Below are positions 11,221 through 24,200 of a stretch of DNA of 64,000 bases, piece by piece. The notes below the pieces were generated by a model. It searched no databases. It was not told where the DNA came from and was given only the letters and a program-made list of their open reading frames with translations. The stretch lies in assembly GCA_019096065.1 (NCBI GenBank), contig JAGUCH010000004.1, forward strand, positions 9,548,001-9,612,000, written 5' to 3'. The stretch is from Paracyclopina nana. Its lineage: Eukaryota; Arthropoda; Copepoda; Cyclopoida; Cyclopettidae. Position numbers and translations under genes: made by a program. Every line of letters starts with the position of its first letter. Positions within the stretch are counted from its first letter, which is position 1.

Positions 11221-11538
11221 TTAATTGTAACCCCATGAATAGATGGTTCCATCTTGTGTCAGGGCCAATGCAAAGTCACGGCCAAAACTGACATCGACCA
11301 CTTGTTTGTGGCTCAGAGCGGGGACTTTTCTTGGATTTGTGGCTGGTTGGGTATCGCCAACTCCATGTCGGCCACAATTATTGCTCCCAATCCCGAAGAC
11401 TTCATCCTCATTTGTGAGAATCATGGCCCCTTCAAATCCAAAGTCTCTGTAAACCCACACTGATTTCACTTTGGCCAAAAAGTCCGGTTCGACGTTGGCA
11501 AAAACAGGCAAGGATTTCAGCTCTAGTGGACTCTCCAT

Positions 11539-12191
11539 CTTGGAATATTCTCAATTTCCATTCAAGAACAACTTGAACGACCACGTGGCGCATGCAAGAG
11601 AACAACTGTTAGCTGTTGCTTAACTTGCTTTTATCAGCTGTTGCATCGCTCTAGATGAGAACTAAAGGCGGGAACATTCAAAAAGAGTAGCGAGATATTT
11701 TGGTCAATTTTAAGAAAATCCTGGGATTTCGCTAAAATCCGTCAATCTTCATAAAAAAACCATTAATTTTAAAAGTGATTTTCGCGAAAAAAAACAAACC
11801 AAAAAATGGCAAAAATGGAAAATGCCATGTTTGGCCGCAAGGTGGCGCTGCTGCTGTTGCAAACAACATAACAGAGAGCGCCCTCTTTTTCTCATTTGAA
11901 TTGTGGCACCAAAACAAAACAATAACAAACCGTGAAAAAGGTTGGCAGGTATGGAAGAAGGCCTTTCTTTTGCCTCGTTTCACTGTGAAAACATTTGCCC
12001 CCCTCCATTTGGCGGAACTTCTCATCATCTTCAGGGTGTAAACAGTGCCAAAAAATCCAGGTAAGGAAAACATCAACATTGGCTTTCATTTCCTCACAAA
12101 TTGACCAAACTCTCAAAATTTCAAATCTGATCTTTGGTTTTCTTCGAGTTGAGTCAAACTAGATTTTTGATTTCTTCTTCGATACTTGCAG
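11539..12191. promoter_or_regulatory. Divergent upstream region of RCC1-RING copy 2 and SAS-4, with SAS-4 5' UTR exon
   Basis: The two genes point away from each other here. A donor (AATCCAG|GTAAGG, exon end 12060) and an acceptor (GATACTTGCAG, exon start 12192) suggest that SAS-4 has a non-coding first exon ending at 12060 and a 131-bp intron. No clear TATA box was found. The first 160 bp upstream of copy 2 resembles the same region of copy 1 (6661-6850). Confidence 0.4.
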
Positions 12192-12212
12192 ACTTCGAAT
12201 TTAAGAAGCGAA

Positions 12213-15200
12213 ATGGACGAAGAGAGCCTTGATCACACTGGATTCCTCCTGCAAAGGCTGCAAGAGCTGAAGAATTGGCAACGTCATCAAGAAGAACAAC
12301 TTCTGAAGGAGCAAGACTTCCAGATCGAGCAAATCTTCAACAAAGACGATGACAACAATAAAGACGTAGAAGAAGAAGACGATGACGATGATGACACGAC
12401 AATCGATCAAGACTTGTCGAGTCTTCGCAGCGAAGAAGTCGTCAACAATCACCAATCTTCAGCGTCATTGCTTCCGTCTTGGGCCAGTCGGTCCAGTTCT
12501 TCGCTGCAGATGGACCGCAATCCGGATGACGAGCCCATCCGTCCAATCGCAAAGACGTTTGAAGAACTTCTTCTTGAGAATCTCGCCAAAGAAGAGATGA
12601 GTCCTTCGTTCGCTGCCAACGACAAACCTGTCGATGAGTCGTCTTCACGGCCAAACACGTCTTCTTCAGGACAAAAGGCATTTCTTCGACGAGGATCCGG
12701 ATTGGCACGCTTTGGACTGTCATCGGGAGGGAAGAAATCCTCGGGATCAAAGACTTCGCTGAACTCCAGCATCGACTCCAAGTCTCGTAATGTGCATCGG
12801 CTCAAGACAAGTGTGTCTTGTCCGAATGTCGCGAATATGCATCCGCCAAAAAAGTCCATCATGAAGACTTCATCATCCGGACTCAAGTTGAAACCGACAA
12901 CAACTAAACCTAAAGTACGTTTTTCACTTAAATCAATCATAGAAATGTGGGAACCTTTTTCTGTCTTTCATATTTTTCAAAAGTTGGATCAATTATAGGG
13001 CAATTTTTGAAAAATTAGATTGCATACTTGAAATTTTGATAACTCTAAAAAAAGTTTTTATTTTAGATTTTTATTTTATTTTAGTGTTTTTTTAAATCTT
13101 TTTAAAAATGCTACCTTCAAATTTTAACTTTAAGAGGAAAAATAACTTTTCTTTTCATTTTTTTATCAGGAGTGACCCCACTGTGCAGTTGCATGAAATG
13201 CTTTCAAGCTTACAAATTGATATCACAGTGGGGCAAAGAGACCTAAAAAAGATCCCTATTAAAAATAGCTTTTGTGGACAATTATGGGCAAATTGGCAAA
13301 TTAGCCACGCAAAAACTGATTTTCCCTCCATGCACAGCGGGGAAAAGTGGCCGAAAATGGATCCACTTTAAAATTGAACTTTTCAGCGAAATTATTCATT
13401 AAGAAGGGCTGAGAGAGGATTTTTAAAAGGGAAAACAAGAGTTTAAAAAGTTTCTCCTAATAAGAAAGTCACATCAAATATTCAATATTTCTGCAACCCA
13501 AAAACATTTTTAAAAATTATTTTGAAGCTTTGATAGCAATTTTGTGACGAATTTCTAATTGTGGTCTCTTGTGCTGCAATTTCTATGAAATGGATGCGAC
13601 TTTTTTATGAAGAGTGACCTTTGTGCCTTGATTTCTATCAGGGACTTTTTTGCTCCAAAAGCCCCACAGTGCCGACTATTTAATCTCTCCTTTTTTGAAA
13701 GCCTGAGTTTTGCTGTGCTTTTCTGCCAATTTTTCAAAAGTGAACTTTTTTGTGCCCAAGCTCCCCAATGTGCATCTAATAGGCTTTATTTGGCAGCCCA
13801 TGATTTCTATTTTAAGCCCTGATTTGTTATAGTTCAAATCAACTCTTTTTTTGTTTCTTAAAAACAATTGTAAAAAATGAGACAAATCTCACTTTTGTGC
13901 CTTAAATCCATTTTGTTTGATTCATATTTATTTATATCTAGGTGGGGAGCATAAAGTAGGACTGTTAAAGAGCAGAGGGAGGATTTTAAAATGGGAAAAC
14001 ACGAATGCAGCTTTTCTAGCCCGAGCCTGCGAGGGGAGAAGTCACTTAGGCCTAAAATAGGGCTAGGTTTGAGGATCTAAAATCATGGTGGGTTTTAAAG
14101 CCTACACTTTTTTGACTCTGAATTTTAAGATCTAAAGGTTTTTGGTTGCCAAAGCCTAATATATGGATGTTAAGATCTAACCCTCTGGGTGTCTTAAGAT
14201 CTACATTGAAAAAAAGCATCAAGTGTTTGTTTTTTTAGTCCTAGTTTTGAAATAGATATAATAGTTCTTTTAAGATCTTTAAGTTCTGAAAAGTGACTTT
14301 CAATAGAAAACTTGCCAAAACTTATGATTTTATTTTTTTTTCATAAATATGTATTTTCTCTTCAAAACGTGAAGAGCCATTATAATATAAACAAGTAGTT
14401 TGGTTTGTAATAATGTGTGTGTAATAATATGTGCTTTCCACTATTGAAAATATGTTGTGAAAACTTCAATTTCTTATTGCCTTCTAGTTTTGAAACTGTT
14501 AGATCTTTAAATCTTGCTCTTTAGATCTTGAAACCCAGATCTTGAAAACAATTTTTTCAACTTAGATCTTAGTAACCAAATATGCAAGTCCAAAAAAGTG
14601 TAGGCTTTAAAACCCATTTTTTATATCTTTGATCCCACCTGTATTTTAGATCCTAAAACGCACTACATTTTTTAGGGCTTAGTGATGGTAACCCCCTGCG
14701 AGGGCTGTAATTTTACGTGTGTTTTTCCATCTGAAAATCTGAGGTCAGCCCTATTTCTCTTGTTTATGCTCCCTACCTCAGTGTAATAATTAATTTTATG
14801 CTCTGTAATAAGATTTTTGAGTGATTTAATGAAGTTACTATGGCTGCATTGTGCCCTAAAAAATGTTGCTCGGTTTTTAGTTGCCATGTGAATATCGCAG
14901 GCTTTCATATGCTAGCACTATAAAATTGATTCTTTAAAGTATTTCATTGATGTTGCTCCCTGTAGCTCAACGGTAAGAGCATTGTACTCTTCATTCAACC
15001 AACTGAGGTTCGAATCCCTGACAAAGCTTAACTTTTTTCTAATCTCATTTTCTGGCCTAATGTCGACCTGGGGCACATAAAGTCACGTCATAAAATAGCT
15101 GAGCGAGGATTTAAAAATGAAAAACACGAGTGCCACTTTATAAGCACGAACGAAGTGAGTGCCTTAAAAAACTCGCTTAGCTGTCTAATGACCCGACTTA

Positions 15201-18200
15201 TAAATAAATAACCAAAAATATCCCCCAAAATGTTTATAAAGAACTGAGATTAATAGTTCCCTACTTTCTCAGCAAACGTTAGGCCTCAAGATAAATCCCT
15301 GAGAGGTCGGGAAATTTTTTAGAACCGAGCAACTGTTTTTCGCCGAGCGGAGCGAGGAATTAAAAAATGTACGAGGTTCTAGACATTTTTCCCGGCCGAT
15401 CAGGGATTTAGTAGGGTCGTTAAAGAGCTGAGAAAGGATTTAAAAATGGGAAAATACGAGTACAGCTTTACTAGGCCGAGCCTGCAAGGAATGTAATTTT
15501 ACGAGTGCTTTTTTATTTCAGATTCGGAGGTCAGCTTTTGACCACCTCTATTTTATTTATTTGTAGCAGGAACACGGGTATACGGGTGTGTTCTGTGGGC
15601 GCCTGCGAGCGCCCCGTCCCGGTGAAACGAATTGTACAGCAGTTAATAAACGGACGCACTCGAGTAAACATCTCGACTAGTTTCAGTAGCAAGTTCTTCT
15701 ATCGCTACCCGCGGGCGCGCGTGTCATCCTCGGGGGGTCTATACGAACCTCCTACAAGTTGGCTCGGTGCTGAGGACAACTCCCCGAGTTATCGACACCT
15801 TCGCCCCAACAAACCCGCAAATAAGGGACAGCAATATGGCTGAGCAAATAGCCAGATGGGACAAAAAGGGGCGTGGCAAGGAGCCACACCCGTAGGCCAA
15901 CACCACAGTCCAAGCAAGACACCGGTGACACCAGCAGCGAGTCGTCACCCTTGCGCCAGTCAAGCATTCGTGCCAGAATGACCAGAGCACAGCATCCACC
16001 CCAGGCCGAGGTCGGGCGCGTCCCTTGAGGCCGTATGCCCGGATCGCATGGAGGTGTTGTGGCAGTAGGCATCGCGACACTATAGCAGAAAATCGCGAAT
16101 ACGCTGTCAGCCGGCTATCGTACGCCGAGCAAGCTTGTCCTCGGCTGAGGCCGCCACAGAGAATGGCGAGCATCACCAGGAGAGCACGGGCCCTCAGGCA
16201 GCAAGATCGCTGGACACCTGAGTCGCTAGAATCACCTCGCTTGTCCTCGGCTGAGGCTGCGCCACAGAGAATGGCGGGCATCACCAGGAGAGCACGGGCC
16301 CTCAGGCAGCAAGATCGCTGGACACCTGAGTCGCCATCACAGCCTCGCCCTCGCAACAAGGCCACCATCGAAACCTTGGCAGGGAGGCCGCGTTACTCTG
16401 CAGAAAAACGCGCATTTGTCAGAACGATTCATGTTAATGATTGCATTAAGATCAATAAACAACAACTAACTACACGCTCCCAAATACTGCGCGCGCGCGC
16501 AGCCAGAAAGAAATCAGGCCACGACTATCGATTACCCCCGAGAAGTATACCTCGGGAAGCCGTCAGGCGGACCCCAGCGGCGGGCCGCCAGGCGAAGGCC
16601 GGAAAAGGCTTGGCTCTTGAGGATCAGTCAGGATCACTGAGCAATGTATTAATAGGGAAGTTAATCCCTTGACCCGTAGATGGGTCGGCTCAACCGCTTA
16701 TCGCTAATCCGCTCACGGTCACTTTCGAGATTGGATCAGGCACAAAATATGGCCATAAATGGTCACTCGGAGACCGGCATTGTGTCGCGCAAATACGGTC
16801 GCAAATAGACCAAGCCGCTGGCCTCTTTATGGCCCCATTCCCAAGGTTACTCCTAGTAACAGGGGGGATCGACCGCTGTTGCAGCTGCAAGAAGTTGTAA
16901 ACTAAATCTCGCATCCTGTTGCTAATGAAGCTTCGCTAATAGCTAAATAGCTAAAATTGGCCGCCTAAATCACCGGTCGTAAACCAGATCTTGTAAACAA
17001 TCTTGAGAGAGAGTCGTTTTAAAACAATTTATCAGAGGGGCCAGAATTCCCCTGCTGGCCATGAGAGCGGCCGTTGCGCTGATCTGGTGACAATAAAAAG
17101 AGAGCTGATCGGGGGGTCGAGCCCAGTTCTTTGGAAGCTCCCAAGGCTATTACACCCCCAATCTTCTCGCTTTGCACCATTTCACCGCTGGTAAAACGCA
17201 ACACTTTCAATTGCTTGTACGCTTAAGCTAACTCCTTCTGTATAGCACAGTAGACATCATGATGCTTCGATCACCAAAGCAACGCCCATCTTCTGCTGAC
17301 GAAGACCCCGATAATCTCTCCGATCCTGGCCACCTCGCCGGCTCGCGCCGGGAGGAGGTCGAGGTCCTCGCGCCCTTCGGGGTTGGCGGGGCCCAAGGGG
17401 GCAACCCCCTCGGGGTTGGCGGGGCCCAAGGAGGCAATCCACTTGGGGCCCAGGGCGGGACCCACCCACGATCGGGCACGCCCACAGGGGGAAGCGGCGG
17501 CGCCGCTGGCGGGCTTCCGCCGCCCCAATTGGCCGGGCCGAACAACGCACCCCCGGCGTCAGGAGACATGCAAGCCATGATGCTCCAACTCCTTCGCGGG
17601 TTCGAAGCCCAACGGAACGCCGACCTCGAGACCAGACAGAGGGAGGCCGAGTTGCGACAAGTGGAGGCGGAAGCCCGGCGCCTCGAGGCCGAGGCCGCCG
17701 CGGCTCGCGCCGGTCGCAAGCGGAAACTTGAGAAGTTTGAGGACACAGAGGCCGATAAATGGCTCACCTTCCGCCTGCATGTAGAGGCCACCTTCTTGGG
17801 TTCAACGGCCTCGGAGGCCACCAAGAAAATGGAGATCAAGCACGCCATGGTCGGGGTGGCGCTCCGGACGGTCAACGAGGTCGACCTCCGACTGGGTGAC
17901 GAAGCCTTCACCTTCATGCACCTGCTGGATGCGTACGAGAGGTTCTTCGTCACCGCCACGTCCTCTCAGGTGGCCCGTATTGCCTTGGAGACTGCCCAGC
18001 AGAAGGCAGATGAGGCTATTCCGCAATGGCATGCCCGCCTGAGGAGCATCTTTGTTCGAGCCAGACCGGAGCTCGCCAAGGAGGTCGAGACCTACCCTGA
18101 CCTCATCCGCATCTTCGTCACCAAGATGCACCGCAAAGACGTAGTGATGGGCCTCGCCGGCCACAAGTTCGCCACCATGGCCGATGCCCTGGAGGCCGCT

Positions 18201-21200
18201 TGCCAAGCCGAGTGTTGGATGACGATCGGGCAAAGCAAAGGCCGAGTAGCCGCCCTGCATTCCTCGGATGCCGATGCCGACATCACTTGTTTCTACTGCG
18301 AGAGGAAAGGCCATCGCCGGGCCGAGTGCCGCGCCCTCGAGCGGGACAAGCGCAACAACCGTTACAACCCCAAGATCAACAAGTGGCACAAAGCTGCAAG
18401 CCAACTGCAGCAACGCTCTTCGTCCGCCTCGGGCAAGTGGGGGTCGGGCCAGCCTTCGGACCGGAAGCGGTCCTCCGATTCCAACCAGTCCAGCGGCAAG
18501 CAGTCCGCCGGCAAGCGGCCCAAGGTCAATGAGATCAGTGAGGCCGGCCCTGAGGCCGAGTCGGAAGCTTCCGGGAATACGCCGGCGGGAAACGACCCGA
18601 CCCGGTTGTAGAGGGCTCCGCCCGGGTCACGCCAGCATCCCTCATCTTGGCCGCATTAGACCACATCACACAGCATAAACAATTTTTAACCCAAGTGCCA
18701 GTGCACATCGGCCGCATCAAGACGCGAGCCTTAGTGGACAGCGGAAACAGCTGGCGCACTTGCATCTCTGAGGACTTCGCTAAGCGACTGGGAGTCCTCC
18801 CCCACGGGTTGCGACCCCTGGAGGACATGACCGCTGTGGGCACGGCCCACGCCCGCCATCGGCTGCAAGTGTTGGGGGAACTCAAGCAGCCTCTACGGGT
18901 GCAGTTCGGTGAGCACCCTCACGTGTTCTCCATCCGCCCGGCAGTGGTGCGCAATTTGTCTATGGACTTCAACCTCTCGGGGCCCTTCTTGAGCCACCAC
19001 CGCATCGACCAGCTCCACTCGCGGGGTGCCCTGAGAATTCACGGCCAATGTGTTCCGCTGGTTGGGGCCCTGTCGGCCTCCAGCCAGCCTTCCCCGGGGG
19101 AATACCCAATATGTGTCCTCCGGCCGGCCACTGTCCCGCCACGCAGCACTGCTCTCGTCGCGGCCGTTGCCGCTCTATGGCCTCACGGCGATGCAAAGCC
19201 CGCAGTCCTGGAGGCTGAAGGGCAGTTCGCTGAAGAAACCCAGCTGGCTCCTTGGCTGAACGCCGTGGTGCGACCCTCCGCAGGAGGCCACCTGCTGGTG
19301 GGAATGCTGAACCCACTGGATCACCCCTTGCAAGTAAAGGGGGGCACTCTTTACGGTGTGCTAAGGGAGTACGAGCCCATGGAGGCCGCTGCCCTCGCTG
19401 CATCCGCACCACAACTCCAAGCTATCCGGGCCGCGGAGCCGCCGCCGGGGCTGCCCCCTGATGCCAGCCCACAGGAGAAGATCGAGTTCACGATTCAAGC
19501 ATTCGGATTGAAAGAAAACGACCTCCTTCGCCGGCATCCCGAACGCCTGAGGGCGGCCGCGTCCCTGCTGGCCGCGTACCTGGGCGCCTTCTCCTTCGAT
19601 GGTCGCACTGGGCAGACCAAGTTGGTGGAGCATGCGATAGATCTCAAGCCTGGCGCCCGACCGATCAACATTAGGCGGAGGCCAATCAACCCCAACCTGG
19701 AGTCCTCCTTGAAGGAGCAGATCCATAAGTGGTTGGAAGAAGAGGTCATCACTCCGATCTCATCCCCGTGGTCAGCCCCACTGGTCCCCGTGCGCAAGAA
19801 GGACGGCAGTCTCCGTTGGTGCGTGGATTATCGTGAGCTCAACAAAATCACGGTGGTCGATTCCCACCCCATCGGGGACGTGAGGGACAACCTGAGCCGG
19901 CTAGCCCGCTCCACCGTGTTCTCCACCCTGGACGCGGTGGGAGCCTTCAACGTAGTGCCGATTCGCGCTGAGGACGTGGAGAAAACTACGTTCTCCACTG
20001 GGGATGGCTCGTATGCCTTCTTGAAGATGCCTTTCGGGCTCACGAATGCCCCTAAGACATACAGCCGCTTGAACCGCCTGGTATTAGAGGGCGTGCCATG
20101 GAACGTGGCCCTGCCCTACCTGGACGACTGCTTGGTTCACTCCCCCGATTTCGATTCGCACTTGCAAAACCTCAAGATCGTCCTCCAGGCCCATCAGAAG
20201 GCAGGCCTGTTGCTCAAGCCCACCAAGTGCCACCTCTTCCAGACCAGGGTGACTTACCTCGGGCATGTTGTCACCCCGAAAGGGCTGGAAGTCATGCCAG
20301 CTTACATAGATCTCATTCGCAAGTGGCCGCTACCCAACACTCGCAAACTCCTTCGCATCTTCATGGGCAAGGCCAATTACTACCGGGCCTTCATCGAGAA
20401 ATACCAACACATCGCCGCGCCACTGACTGCCCGGCTATCCAAGGATGATGGGACTTCTGATACTCAGACCTTCGAACCGTCGCAGGAGTATCGTGATGCT
20501 TTCGAGGAGATCAAAAGGCGGCTCGTGTCGGCCCCGGTCCTTGCGTATCCCGACTTCGCGTCCCCAAACCCGTTCATCTTGGACACCGACTTCTCCCAAG
20601 AGAACAGGGCAGTAGGGGCGGTCTTGTCCCAGGTGCAGAGAGGCAAGGAGCGAGTCATCTTGTACGGAGCAAAGAAGTTGACCTCGGCCCAGAGCAATTA
20701 TTCCGCCAACCAGGGAGAGCTGGTCGCTGTTATTATCTTCATCAAGCAATTCAAATACTACTTGCAGCATCGAAGGTTCATCCTCCGGACCGACCACCGG
20801 GCTCTGCTATGGATTCGCTCCATGGAGGCTCCGACGGGCATGTTGGCCAGGTGGCTCGACACCATCTCCAACTACGACTTCGAGGTCGTCCATCGGGCAG
20901 GCACCAAGCACGGCAATGCCGATTCCCTCAGTCGGGCGCCTCATTTGGACCAAGCAGGAGACCACATTAGCGCTGAAGTTTCCGATGATGACTTCTTCCG
21001 CGTGGCCAGCCTGAAGCTCATTCCCACCAAACCGGAGTTATGGGCTGAAGCTCAGGAGGAGGATGACGACCTGGTGACGCTGCGCCAATTGGTCAAACTC
21101 CAGCAAGCTCCCTCCAGAGCCCACCTCGATGCTGCCTCCGCCCGAGGGCGGGTACTCATGGAACAATTCAACAGCCTATGCCTGGACCAGCAAGGAGCTC

Positions 21201-24200
21201 TCCGGCTGCGTGACCCGCAAGGCCGGCCCTCGACTCGGCTCATCGTACCTCGCAAGTGGGAGGAGGCCAGTCTGAGGCACGTGCACGAAACCATGGGACA
21301 CCAGGGTCGAGACAACCTGATCCATCGGGCAGCTCAACACTTCTACTTCCCAAACATGGCTAGAGTGGCCGATGAGGTCGTAAAGTCCTGCTTGCTGTGT
21401 CAGAAATCTAAACCCGCAACCTCGGATCAGCGGCACACCCTGGTGCCACGCCATGCTGGATTTCCGTTCCAGGTGCTCAGCCTTGACTATGTGGGCCCGT
21501 TCAAGCCCACGTCCAACCAGCACCGGTACCTATTCACGGCCAAGTGTGTGTTCAGTAAGTGGATCGAAGCCTTCCCATGCCGATCCAATGACGCCGAGAC
21601 AGCGGTACGATTCCTCACGACGGAAATCATCCCCCGTTTTGGACTGCCGGAGCGCCTGCACACCGACCAAGGTACTCACTTCACAGCACACCTCATGAGG
21701 GAAGTATGCTCGGCTCTCGGCATCAAGGTCACCACCACGCCGTCCTACAACCCCAAGAGCAACACAGTAGCGCGGGCCCACCGTGACCTTAACGAGCTCA
21801 TACGTAAGATGATCAAGGGACACTATTCTAAATGGGCCGAAGTAGTGCCGTTTGCATTATTCATCTTGCGTACCACAAAGAATCGATCCACGGGGCTGGC
21901 TCCCTATGAAATGGTGTTCGGCAGGCAACCTACCACCAACCTCGATCTCATCTTTGGGGACCCGCAGCCGGCAGTGCATAAGGCAACCGAAGCTGGCCGT
22001 TTCGCCAAGCAGCTGCGGGAACGGATACAACTCGCGCATGAGTGGGCTCGCAAGAACATTTCTGCATCCATTGAACGGCAAAGACGGGCCTATCATATGG
22101 ATAAGCAAGCCTTCTCCCCAGGCCAGAAAGTGTGGCTGTTCACGCCAAGGGTCGTGCGGTCAATATCCAAAAAGTTGCAAACTTTCTGGACCGGCCCTTG
22201 GACCATCGAGAAAAGAATCAACGAGCTCACGTACGAAATCTCGCCAGACCCATCATGGCCGCTAACCAAAAAGCAGGTTGTCTCCGTGGACCGACTGAAA
22301 CGGTACATCGAACCGTCAGATCCACAAGCCGAGACCATCACATCGCCTCCCACGGAAAACATGGACTTCGACATGCCGGGAGATGAATCTGCGGAGCATA
22401 TGCACGCCCCCGACCCAGCCTCCGATGAACAGCCCAGCGAAACTACACATGCGTTCGAATATGCAGTAGCACCAACGGATCGCGAATATGGATTCCCACA
22501 TGCGAAGGATGACACTATTCCGCCATTCAACGACGATCCAACCATTCCCGAATATGACTGCACCATGTTTGAACACATGTCACAGGACGATAATGACACC
22601 CCTCCGAATGAAGGTGAGCAGCAGGACCAAATCTCACCCGATGATTACGGCCACAACTCGCCGCCGCCATCACCAACACCTCGGCCACCACCGAGGAAAA
22701 GAAGAACGGCAGCAGAAATGTTGCAGGAATATTCACAGCAAATATTAGGAGGCCAAGACAAGCTCGCAGAGACCTCGCGCTCCAGAACGAGAAGCGGCGA
22801 CAAGCAAGCAAGTCGCGACGATGCACTGCTGCCCCTGCAACAAGCACCAACCGCACAAGCTCTGCCTGAAACAACGAGGTATCTGCTGCCACCGCTAGAA
22901 CCGCGGCCACCGCCAATAAGACCGTCAATACCATCAACCATCCCAGAAGCGTCGCGATCACAAACATCATCATCATCATCACAAGGGCAAAATTCTACCA
23001 TATCAACACCGAATTCTGATAATGTATTTGATTAATGCGCATATTGCTGCCCTCATACAAAAGTTTGGGGGGGTGGCAACACGCGCGCACGCAAAAACAG
23101 CAAAAACAGTAAAACTTCAAAACTTTCGCATTCTGGCCGCAAAATTATGACAGCTCAATAATTTACTATTCCTCTCTTCCAGTTCTGAGTACCAGTGCTA
23201 ATCTAATTTGCGACCATACAAACTCATAACCCACAAATCAACAAATCATGACGCCAGTAAGCTGCTTTCTTTGGCCCTCTATGTACTTGATGGCCTTCTT
23301 TGTGTATGCCTATTGGATCCTGTTCAGTGAACTGGCCCAGGCGGCCGTGGTCCCGGGGACGTCACCCCGGAGCCGCGTCGCTGATCTTTACACCCCGGAC
23401 GCAAAGGTCACGTCATTCACCACCTACGACTGCGCGCACCCCGATGCCATCCACGAAGCCATCGACCTGAGTCAGCCAGAGCTCTGCGAGGACATTCGGA
23501 GCGCATATCAGGCCCCCGTCAATATCACAGTCCAGGTGCTCCAGACCGCGTCGACCCTCTCGATCAAGGCCTTCCGGTGCAGGGTGCATTTGTCCCGACA
23601 AGTGACAAGATGTGGATACGATAGCATCAGTTATGGCAGTCAAATGACTGATGTCAACCGGCCCTACTTGGTAACCCCACAAGCGTGTCGGGAGGCCGCG
23701 GAGAAGCATTACCTGATAGTGGAGAACAAGAAGGTGGAGGTAGCTCTCAATAATCCGACCTCGCTCTCTTATTTCTCCAAAGGAGGATTGGATAAGGACC
23801 ACAAGTGCACCACCACCACTTTCACCAGCGGAGGTGTCACGTTCTACAAATCATACGAGACCACCACCATCCATGCGCTGGTAGAGCCAATTTACGGGAA
23901 GCTGAATACGGCCAACGGGCGGGTGGTGTTCTCCAACCACTTGACGGCGAATTTCCAGGACCTCATCGTGCAAGACGATGCGGAAGGTACTATTGTGTGG
24001 CCCAAGCGGAAGTCACCTCGCTGCGAGGACGAGCTTAGTGAGGTGTATCGAGGGCCTGCCGTGCTCTATCCTCACCGGAACGCCACCAGCCTCATGGGAG
24101 GAGCTGGACATCTTGGCGATCTCCTCCTGCTAGCCCATGAGGAGGAGTCAAGGTTCGCGGGGTTCGTCCTCAAAGGAGTACAATCCATGTGTCAGCGGAA

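Larger units (their letters stand above)
7799..11538 (-). pseudogene. RCC1-repeat/RING protein, copy 2, exon 1 disrupted by transposon
   Basis: Exon 1 runs from the ATG at 11538 to 10493 but is split by a 612-bp inverted-repeat element (10609-11220). The reading frame hits a stop at the element border after about 105 residues (SWGYN). Beyond the insertion exon 1 resumes in the expected place and ends with the usual donor. Exon 2 is 10016-9345 and exon 3 (RING) 8084-7799; both are open and in phase. Intron 1, only about 60 bp in other copies, is 476 bp here because a second element (10036-10447) sits in it. Intron 2 carries a third (8171-8564). Without the exon 1 insertion the gene looks intact, so loss is recent. 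It could still make a truncated product. Confidence 0.8.
13950..15060. repeat. tRNA-related dispersed repeat, copy 1
   Basis: This stretch (TTAAAGAGCWGAGRRAGGAT, then CGAGCCTGCRAGG, a GAGTGATTTAATG block, then a tRNA-like segment) is paralogous to 15410-15561 plus 25421-25700. Copy 1 is interrupted by an inverted-repeat element at 14051-14677; copy 2 is interrupted by the LTR retrotransposon. Both lie in the SAS-4 intron. Confidence 0.65.

Noticed and set aside
15505..15843. 112-codon frame across the 5' LTR
   Set aside because: It reads through LTR and host sequence; the same frame recurs at the 3' LTR, so it reflects the repeat rather than a gene.
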